From Macrolepiota albuminosa (taxonomy: Eukaryota; Basidiomycota; Agaricomycetes; Agaricales; Agaricaceae): DNA of 64,000 nucleotides. The notes under the pieces were generated by a model, which saw only the letters and a list, made by a program, of their open reading frames with translations, was not told the DNA's origin and did no database searches. Below are positions 55,819 through 64,000 of the stretch, one piece after another. How positions within the stretch are numbered: the stretch's first letter is position 1; each line of letters opens with the position of its first letter. The position numbers and the translations under genes are program-made. The DNA lies in contig JAMWFC010000100.1 of NCBI GenBank assembly GCA_027475525.1, forward strand, positions 496,001 to 560,000. Direction: 5' to 3'.

Positions 55819-57100
55819 TCAATCCCAGATTGTCCGATTTGTATGTGTGGAGGACACCTCATCCTCCACCAGTTCCTGTTTGTCATCTGTTACCAAGTCC
55901 TCAACCTTCACTTGCAACAACATTGGTTGGCACTCTGTGCTTGCCGTGTGCTGAGGCCACTTGTCCCCAGGCTTACTCTGTCTTTCACACTTCATCTTGG
56001 GGCTCTCCCCCCTCTTCAGAGTATGTTTGTACTCTACAGCCTTGCATTCCAGCATTAACACCACTGGGCTATCTGTTGGCAAGCTCACACGAGCTTGCTC
56101 CTCATCCTCTCCATCCTCCACCATAGGCAATTTATTGCCTCCGTCTAGTCAGTGTCGCCTGACTAGCACCTTCTTTTCCGTGGTAGGGTATCAATGGAGA
56201 TGTCCATTGCCATTATCTATGGTCACTCGCACAGCATGAATGGTGGTGCCATCCACAACTATCTTATTCTTCTTGAAATCAAGCAGAACGTTGTGCTTCC
56301 TCATATACGGCGTGCCTATAATCATGTTGTAATGATCAAAATTTGCTATGTCAAGGTACTCTTTTGTCCTTGATTTTGCACAGGCAATACTTGCCTGCAT
56401 GCCAAACTGTACTGCAGCTCAACTGCCCACAGTGCCCAATTGAAGGAGTAGTGGCTCCTTCAACTCACTGACAGAAATATCGTGCATTTGACAAAACTGA
56501 GGTGTCACCCCAGTAGTCGTACTACCTGAATCCCACAACGTCCATGCCTTGTGGCCATTCACCTCAATGTACAATGCCAGGCACTCCCTGTCCTCGTGCT
56601 TTAATACTGGTCTCACCAGCTTCTCCGGTGCCTTGCAAAGGTGTACCTTATACACCTTCATGTTGGCTGCTCCAACTGGTTGGTCTAATGTGCTGGCTGG
56701 GTAGTCCATCAGAGCTCCCATGAATTCTGAGTCTGACTCCCAGGCGTAATAGTCATTGTCATATATGTCAACCTCAATATACTCATCATCCGACAGCCCT
56801 TCTACTACAGAGGCGTTCTCATCCTCTGGTGCTTCAGGACTGAGGTTCTCCACCTCATCGTCTTCCACGTCAGGTTCATTTCCTGAGTCTATCCCTTCAG
56901 CATCAGGGATAGCAGTGTGGGCCGCCTGTACATATGTGCATGGCTTAGCCACCAGCTGTCCACCACTCTCTGGACATGCATTCGCGAAATGCCCAGGTTG
57001 GCCACATTTGAAGCACTTATCCGCCATGAAAGGGCAAGTTGCTTCAAACTTCAGTGGCCCAGTTGGCAGCTTGGCCTCACCAGCAGCCTGATGTGGCTGA
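55819..57100 (-). pseudogene. Element D zinc knuckle and aspartic protease
   Basis: The zinc knuckle C-FK-C-GQPG-H-FANA-C is at about 57015-56973, preceded in frame by LPTGPLKFEATCPFMADK. An acidic region (YIEVDIYDNDYYAWESDSE) leads to the active site WTLWDSGSTTTGVTPQF (56545) and YLDIANFDHYNMIIGTPYMR (56350). A Glu/Lys-rich linker continues to 55819. Stops are near 56418 and 56190. Confidence 0.87.
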
Positions 57101-59404
57101 GCACCCTCTCAGCATGGGCTGCTCTGAACGTCCTGTGCCAGTGCATCCCTACGGTCCACCGGTCAGTTGCTCCTGCCGAGGTGCTGCTCTCACTTCAAAC
57201 CTTGGGTTTGTATTGCCCACCATCTCTTTTTGATGGGCCCAGAAGGTGCCTACCTTCCAAGGCTCAGTCTTTTTCATCAATCAAATCTTTGAGCTATGTA
57301 GCCCAAAGTGTCATGCTATTTTGTGGGCTTGTTTGTAGCGCAACGCATGCACTATGAACTCCTCAATGATATTCACTTTGGGCAATAGCCCATCATCGCA
57401 AATAAGAGACTCTCTCATTGCGTCGGGTATCCCATGCAGGAAGGTATTGATCATTACCCAATTGTCTGGGTAAATAGACATATTCTGTGCGTGGTCGATC
57501 AAGGTGTCGTAGAAATCTTGAACACCCAATTGTTTGGTGTAGGAGGTTGCAATGAATGCCTCCCGAGCATCCTGCATGGTGGATGCACTCACAAACCAGT
57601 TATATAATTCAAGGATTACATTCTTGAACGTCCATTGCTGTCGTGCACAATTGTAGTGCAAGACATGATGTCAAAACCAGGCCTTGGCTGGTCCATCCAG
57701 GAACTCCAGGAGAACAAATACACGTTCTCTGTCCAGACGATCCCCCTCATACTGGCATGCTGCCAGATGGTTGCACACATCCATCGTCCAGTTTTCCAAG
57801 TCACTAAACTTGGACTCTCCTCTGTACAGGTGGATGTGTTTTGACTCCGCCTTTTGCGGTTTGATACCTTCGGGGAGGCACAATGCTATGCCTACTGCAT
57901 CATCAATTATACTACTGAGGCGCTGGTGCATATTCTCAGTATACACCTTTGTCGCCTCAGTTATTCCAGGCATTTTATTCCTGCCTTCAGCAGGAGGTAC
58001 CACAGAGAATGCACGTACAGGTTGGTGACCTGTATAGTGCAATTTCCCTGTGTCATTCCAATGCAGTGGGCTCTCCTGTCTCCCTAGCTCTTCTGTCACC
58101 TGTCTTCCAGGAAATTGACTTGGATCCGCTGTGGGCAGGTCCCCTCTCCTAGTGTCAGGCTATTGTGTCCGTTGGATATATTGCCTTCTCATCTCATTGA
58201 TGGGCATTATCCCATCAAATACGATCCTCTGGTCATCTATCCAAGAGTGTTCCTGGCGCTTCAGGTCTTGGTTCCGCATGCGCTGATAAGCTACCCTCTC
58301 TGCAAACTTATCTGCCAACAGCACTCAATTTGTCAGTGGAATATTCTCCACTGATTCCTGTTTTGTGTGAGGGTGCATTGACTCCCCCGTCTCTGGTAGG
58401 TTGCTGTCTACCACGGGTATGGTAGACACCAATTCAGCCGTCAACAGAGGTCTCCTTTGTTGACCTCTGAATACATTTTGCCTCTGTGCTGCAGCGAACC
58501 TTGCAGCAAACTGCTCATCAGACTCTCCTGCTTGCTGGAGCACATATATATTGCTCATTGCCTCTTCCAGATGGGGAGACAACTCTGGCTTTGCTGAAGG
58601 GGGTATATTCAGGATCAAATTTGCTCCCTCTAGGGTCGAGGCAGCTGATCCTTGATTAGCCTTGCGGTGTATATATGCTTGGGCTTCCAGCTCAAGAATC
58701 TGAACATACAACGTAATGTATTCAACGGTATTCAACTGAGGTATATGATCACCTCTAGCTTGTATCAACCGTATGTGTTTCAGTATATACAGTCCTAGTC
58801 GAGCATGCATGATATCCTTTGTAATGCTAGGGTATCTTTTCCATAGCATGGCACACTGAACCTGAAGGGTGGACTCACTCCATCCACTCTCTTTGTTGTC
58901 GGAAGTTTTGTCTTCCCAATGTACTGCCAGCATTCTCTGCTTGGGAATTGTTGTCTCCTGCGGCACTCCAACTTCCTGCTGACATTGCGTCAGTGGAGTG
59001 GATTCAGTTGGCACTCTCCAACTGCCTGCTTCTGGCCTCAGCATCTTCCCCAGGAAGTACAACAAAGGTCTGCAGCCTTCAGTAGAACCCTGAGCACTAC
59101 TCCTGCTCTGGAACTGTTGCCCTGACCTCCCAGTCTGCATGGGAAATTTGTGATCCTTGCTGGATTGCTGGTCCAGGTCTTCCACAACTACTCCTGGTCT
59201 CGCTGCACCGCTTGGCACAGCTGTCGGCCACACTTCACTCCATTGCATCTCTCCTGGCATTCTCTGAGGCTGCTGGGAAGGCTCAGCCTCAATATATTCT
59301 GACCCAGGACGACCTGGGTCAGTTACAGCAGATTGAGGATACGCCAACGACTGGTCAATGGTCTCACCATCATGTGTTGGTTCAGCAGATTGATTGGTCT
59401 CCAT
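57101..59404 (-). pseudogene. gag: Element D gag
   Basis: The N-terminal 359 codons are open (59404-58325), Gln/Pro/Ser-rich then helical (RYPSITKDIMHARLGLYILK). The capsid-like part reads FSDLENWTMDVCNHLAACQY (57800) and YDTLIDHAQNMSIYPDN (57510), matching B. A frameshift between 57311 and 57100 separates it from the zinc knuckle. The start is the first ATG about 150 bp inside the 5' LTR. Confidence 0.84.
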
Positions 59405-59554
59405 CCAATCAGGTGTTGCTACATCTCTTTTAATCCAGAAGCATGCATCAAAGAAGTTGATGCACTGTTCAATGCAATCACAGTCTAGGCTATCAGTCTA
59501 GACATGTAGTCTTTGTCCATAGTATCAGAATTGAATCCAAAAGGTTCACAAAAG

Positions 59555-59747
59555 TGAAACAAAGTCAAGTATAAGCTTAGTCTTACGGTCACACCACAGA
59601 ACCAGATCAGTATATGATTTTAGTACTATGTGTATGACAGTAAAATTGGCTGCCTTATGTAAGGCAGCCAGCTGGTATGTAAAGAATAATAATACATAAT
59701 TAATATAATTGTATATTAATTATTTGGCTACACTATGATATGTTACA
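59555..59747 (-). repeat. Element D 5' LTR
   Basis: 193 bp, on the minus strand TGTAACATATC to CTTTGTTTCA, with the same 11-bp hairpin at 59647-59670. All seven differences from the 3' LTR fall in the 77 bp at one end; the other 116 bp are identical. Confidence 0.93.
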
Positions 59748-61422
59748 CACCAGTACTAATGCCAAAGATAATGCCCCACCACTCCATGTGCCTCATTGAT
59801 CACCTCAGTGATCAATGCATGCTGCCTAGGCAGGCATAACACCTCAGTGCTATTTGTGCTTGTTGTATAGGATAAGCTATGCTTGACCAAGAATCTCAGG
59901 TGATTCTCAGGCTGGGCCATGACCTCTACACACAGCTTGTCTGTACTATACGCCCGCTTTACCCTCTCTTAAAACTCATCTTGAGGCAGAATTTGAGGGC
60001 TAGGTGCCAATTCCATGGGTGTCTGCAATGCTTCTGCCAGCACCAGATCACTGATCATTACCCATGCTGCCTTATCACCGAGGTCCCCTCCAGCCCCAGC
60101 ACTTGTTTTCTTGAGTTGCTCCACTTCCATATCCTATTCCTCCTGCTGCTCTTGCAGCTACCTACTACGCTGATGCTCCCAGACCCTCATAGCATGGATA
60201 TCCATGACATGATCCTTAATCTTGTGATACTGCTAATACAAAATGTCTTCCCCCTCTGGGTCAATAAGTAGTCACTTTTGAAGTAGTACAACAGACAGTC
60301 AGCCACTTTATTGAGATCCCCTTTGACATAAGTTATGTCAAACTTGTAACGAGACATGTAGTCAATCCATCATTGCTGACGTGGTGACAAGTTTACTTAA
60401 GTTTTGAAAAACTCAAGAGCTTTGTGGTCGGTTATGATATGAATGTCATACCCCATCAACTTGTCCTCCCATTTCAGGAGGGCCTCCAAGATAGCGAGTG
60501 TTTTGAGTTCATGCACCACATAATTCTGCTGTGCATTGGTGAACTTCTTTGACATGAAGCCTGCTGGTCAATATGACTGCCAAGAGGATCCTTGTCCATA
60601 CATTGCTCCCACCCCTGTCTTTGATGCATCACAAATGAGCCATATTGGTTCATTACATTATAGGTCAATAGGCCTTATGATTAGTGTGCAATCACATATG
60701 CATTTAACCATGTCAAAGCAATGTTGGTGCAGAGGGTGCCATACAAATAGCACCCCATTCTGCATAATAGCCATAAGCGGCTCTGTGTAGGTCATGACAT
60801 CTGGCAAGAATGTCAAAATGTAGTTCACTAACCCAACAAAGCGTTGTACATGATTATATGTCCATGGTGTATGCCAGTCCCAAATGCAGTCCAACTTGTC
60901 CTGATCAGAGTGTATTTCCTGATCATCAATTATATGTCCTAAACAATCTACTCAGTCTGCATACAGTTCACACTTCTTCCACTTCAGATACAGTAAGTTC
61001 AAACGCAACTGCTCAAACACTACACAAAGATGCTCCTCATATTCCTTGATGGAGTCAGAGTAAATGAATATGTCATCCAAGTACACATGCATGAACCTCC
61101 CAATAACATTGCAGAAAATAGACATCATCAACCTTTGAAAGGTTGCTGGTGCATTGCAGTTGCCAATCTGCATAATATTACTGACATACGTGCTAGTAAT
61201 AGACAAAAATACTGTCTTCCCCACATCACTCTCATGTATGCATACTTGCTCATATGCATCAGTCAGGTCAATTTTTGATCTGACCTTGGCCCTTGCCATG
61301 TCCTCCCATATCACCTCCTGATTTAGCAGTGGAGTCACATCCTTAATGGTGTTGTCATTGTGCTGGCACATGTTCAGCACCATCTGTAGTGTCCCATCTT
61401 TCTTTGGTATATACAGAAGTGG
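59748..61422 (-). pseudogene. pol: Element H reverse transcriptase, RNase H and integrase N-terminus
   Basis: RT has YIPKKDGTLQMVLNM (61400), SKIDLTDAYEQVCIH, CNAPATFQRLMMSIF and an intact VYLDDIFIYSDS (61085). RNase H has LICDASKTGVGAMYGQG (60610), VVHELKTLAILEALLKWE and ITDHKALEFFKT. The zinc domain starts EAHGVVGHYLWH and stops at YW where element D is inserted. Stops are numerous from 60660 on. Confidence 0.9.
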
Positions 61423-62202
61423 TGTAGTACTTGGTGTGGGTATTACTATTAGTTCTGGGGCTTGCTGGTGTAGAGTATGACTCTCAATTCACACTGACTT
61501 GATGATGAAGTTGATGTATTAATGTTTTGAGTGCAAATCCTGATCTTCCGGAATGCAGAGGGTTCTCAACAAACTCCAGCCTAAGCAATTCACTCCCTGG
61601 GAATCACCGAGCCTTTGCCTATCAATTGCCTGTCTATTCTCTACTAAACTTGGGCTATTTATACTGTTTTTCTGGTGCACAGACCACTATCTACACATGA
61701 CCCTTTGTTGTAAACTCCCCAACCTCTGGAACATATTTGATAGTCCAATTTCCCTTTTGAGAGGCCTGTTTCGGTGCACCAATTCCACCATTCAACTTCT
61801 GGTTCCATCATTCTTCTGGATGTCTCTGATTGCCACTTCCCCATTTGCTTGAGCTCCATTTAGCACGATCCCATTCATAGATCCTTCTTTCCCCTTTTGG
61901 TTGTGTCATTGTCAGATCTGATCTTTGATCCAGATCACCACAATTTGATCCCATTTTGTCACTTCTGCCAGCTCCCATGCTTCCCCTCCCCATTACAGTG
62001 GTTGGACTATTGTTGAGCTGATAGTTTGAGCTGGTCCCTGCCTGTTGTTCTGTACTTTTCTGTGTATTTATTGGGGTGTTTTTGGAGATATAATTTGTTG
62101 AGACTGCTACCAGGAGGCTTACAGTTTTCAGCCCATAATTAAATGTTTATTTTGACTTCTGGTGCATGGTGTGTCCCTGACTGCTGGTACAGCGTCATAT
62201 CA
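61423..62202 (-). mobile_element. Solo LTR, family S2, copy 3
   Basis: 780 bp, on the minus strand TGATATGACG to AAGTACTACA, with TATAAATAG (near 61651-61660). A perfect 4-bp duplication GTGG flanks it (61419-61422 and 62203-62206). It lacks the internal tandem repeats of the other copies. Removal joins QATP and LLYIPKKDG of H pol in frame. Confidence 0.9.
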
Positions 62203-64000
62203 GTGGTGTGGCCTGTGATGTGGGTCTCGCTTCCCATCAGTGTGCCTTGAGGTAGCAGTTTGTTTTTTCTTGCAACTGCTGCTGCAAGGCCATTGGGCAT
62301 GGTGGCAGATGATACTTATATTGTTTAGCATCATCAATGAGGTTAATCTCATGGTTAACCTCATGCCAAGGGGTCAGCTCCTCCTTGGTCCCTTTCACTA
62401 TATCAGCAAACTCTTCCTGCCACTGCTTGCACAACCTTGGAATATTGTCCCCAGATAACACAGTTGTCTAGCCCTTGCCCTTGTCATGCCTTGACCCCTG
62501 CAGAGGTCTTATTCTGCCACTCGGTCTCAGGGCAAGACTCTGCCCCTGGCTCCTGCTGTACTTTTTTCTTAGCATTTGCAGTCACTCCTTACTATCATTC
62601 AGTATGGCTAGTTGCACCGTTGCAGCAGTCTTTGCTCTCATTGACACTGAATTCCTGTCAAGCCACACCTCCTCTGTAGCCAATATCTCATTGTTTGTTG
62701 CCTGCCAATAGGCCTCAGTTCTAAGTACCCATGACCATCTTTTCGAAGCACATATAGATGCCACTAGCTCATTCCATTCCTGGGGCATTCGAGGATCAAA
62801 TGCCCAATCAAAAGGTGGTGAAGACACTGGCCGGTCCCATAGAGATTGGTCTGAAACCTTGCTAATACTCTCGTCATCTGGTACTCTCCCCTTCTTGGGA
62901 GCCTCTGGCTCTTTATTGCTTATCAAGTCCTCAACCTTTACCTTAGACAATGTGGGCTGGCACTCATCCTTCCCTGAATGCTTGCTTCTACAGTTTTTTT
63001 CACCCAATTTCCTCTTCTTTGTGCCTACTGCATCCGCAGCTGGCTCCTGTCCTCTCTGAGCACGTTTGTACTTAGCCTACTCATCCTCAGATAAGATGAG
63101 TGCCCCATATCCCTCGGGTAAGCTTTCCCAAGGCTGCTTCTCCTCCAGCTCCTCCACCATAGCCCTGTGCAGCCCCAAGTGTGGTCACTCTTTGCCCACT
63201 GCCTGGAGTGCCTGTCCTGCTTGGTTCTGCTCCATCACCTGTTGGCATCGGATTTTGTCACTGGAGTTGTCCAGTGCAATACACACTGCTAGAAGGTCAA
63301 CCCCAGCCACAACAACCTTGTTGTTGTAAAAATCAAGCACTGCACGGTGCTTGCACATATACGGTATCCCAATAATCATGTTGTACTGGTCAAAGTTTGC
63401 CACATCAACATACTCTACACTTGATGATCCAGGGACGGATATCTCTAGGTTTGCCCTGAACTGCACTGCAGCTTGACTACCCACTGTGCCCAACTGCAAT
63501 GTAATAGGTTGTTCAAGTTGCTGAACAGCCAAGACATGTACCTGACAAAACTGGGGGGTCACCCCAGTTGTGGTACTCTCTGAGTCCCACAGCATCCACA
63601 CCTCATGGCATCCCACCTTCACATATGTGGCCAGACATTCCTTGTCTTCCTGCCATAGTCTTGACTGTGCCAATTTACAAGCTGATTTACAAAGTTTCAC
63701 CTTGTGAACCTTCATCTGTCCTGCTCCCAGCTGCATACTGTCCTCATCTTCAGGATAGTCTGTGAGGGCCATCAAAAACTCTGACTCTGCTGAACTCACA
63801 TAGAGCTCAGCATCATATATATCTACCTCTACATACTCATCTCCATCAACAGTTATCATTCCCCCTTCATTCTCAGATGGTCCATCCTTGATGAGATGGA
63901 TGCTCTCCTCATCCTCCTCAGAGTCCAGCTCCTCATCTGCATCATCTGTGGACTTGTCTGCAGCTGCATGCGCCACGCACATGTATGCTTTTGGCTTAAC
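62203..64000 (-). pseudogene. Element H protease and linker (runs off window)
   Basis: The open stretch from 63982 to 63185 holds an acidic region (DGDEYVEVDIYDAELYVSS) and the protease, whose active site reads MLWDSESTTTGVTPQF, with Glu for the conserved Gly of DSG. YVDVANFDQYNMIIGIPYMC follows. The linker (63007-62237) has FDPRMPQEWNELVAS and HEINLIDDAKQYKYHLPPCP, ending at the S2 insertion. Gag and the 5' LTR would lie to the right of 64000. Confidence 0.86.

Larger units (their letters stand above)
48656..59747 (-). mobile_element. Element D: complete ORF3-bearing Ty3/gypsy retrotransposon
   Basis: LTRs of 193 bp lie at 48733-48925 (3') and 59555-59747 (5'). The left one is preceded by a 77-bp exact copy of its own first 77 bases (48656-48732). 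Collapsing that gives flanks CACTA (48651-48655) and CACCA (59748-59752), a 5-bp duplication with one transition. D sits in H integrase exactly within the YWWP codons. The order is gag, protease, RT, RNase H, integrase with chromodomain-like tail, ORF3. Genes carry stops; RT reads YLDN. Confidence 0.93.
20279..64000 (-). mobile_element. Element H: ORF3-bearing Ty3/gypsy retrotransposon split by six insertions
   Basis: H runs from beyond the right edge to a 3' LTR at 20279-20483. Its pieces in transcription order are 64000-62203 (protease, linker), 61422-59748 (RT, RNase H, integrase N-terminus), 48655-47480 (integrase core, chromodomain-like tail), and 46884-45352, 32902-32772, 32254-31191 and 20949-20540 (ORF3). 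Five junctions read through in frame once the insertion and one target copy are removed: ATP-LLYIPKK at S2, YW-WPKM at D, AALDRY-LELQGIK at S1, EDKDAA-YISLDEA at F, ECNM-KRCSKEATG at S1. At B the ORF3 alignment continues (VDNERHW-HMHIYGEPVAIP) with a few stops. Gag and the 5' LTR lie outside the window. Confidence 0.9.

Noticed and set aside
47480..61422. Separate elements for the integrase piece at 47480-48655 and the RT piece at 59748-61422
   Set aside because: They join in frame within the YWWP motif once element D and one target copy are removed, so they are one element.

Overview
The window is a piece of a filamentous fungal genome, most likely an Agaricomycete (mushroom-forming basidiomycete). 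It is almost entirely nested transposable elements. The evidence is Ty3/gypsy polyproteins with chromodomains, a Plavaka-type (CACTA/Tnp2-like) transposase, short introns of 46-59 nt with gtaagt donors and TGCTAAC-like branch sites, and CpG decay. I see no host housekeeping gene, tRNA, rRNA or CRISPR array. Species cannot be named from the sequence alone.

Layout, left half. (1) 1-14157 is element A, a + strand chromovirus (LTR, gag, two tandem retropepsins, RT, RNase H, integrase, chromodomain, LTR). Its 5' LTR is cut by the window edge. A carries five later insertions: solo LTRs S2 (404-1439), S1 (2370-2887), S3 (2909-3657), S2 (5573-6560) and S1 (12207-12724). A minus-strand coiled-coil/Cys-rich reading frame lies between its chromodomain and 3' LTR. 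(2) 15421-18529 is a decayed Plavaka transposase, flanked by AT-rich DNA without recognisable genes. (3) 19650-20278 is a minus-strand fragment of an old gypsy element, G.

Right half. From 20279 to beyond 64000 a single minus-strand gypsy element, H, sits in G and has been split by six insertions: S2 solo LTR (61423-62202), complete element D (48656-59747, minus), S1 (46885-47479), complete element F (32903-45351, minus), S1 (32255-32771) and complete element B (20950-31190, plus). Removing each insertion plus one target-site duplicate rejoins H. Five of the six joins restore the reading frame directly and the sixth (B) restores the protein alignment.

Two things stand out biologically. First, B, D and H all carry a third long ORF (ORF3) after integrase, conserved among them and not recognised by me. 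Second, F carries a well-preserved six-exon gene on the antisense strand between integrase and 3' LTR. It encodes 713 aa with a Zn2Cys6-like cysteine cluster and a C-terminal helical region. Element A has a decayed antisense frame in the same place.

One technical warning: seven tandem duplications with a period of exactly 77 bp occur in unrelated sequence. They look like untrimmed k=77 de Bruijn contig overlaps, not biology, and they create false frameshifts in the pol genes of B, D and F. Most real in-frame stops fit CpG deamination (CGA to TGA).
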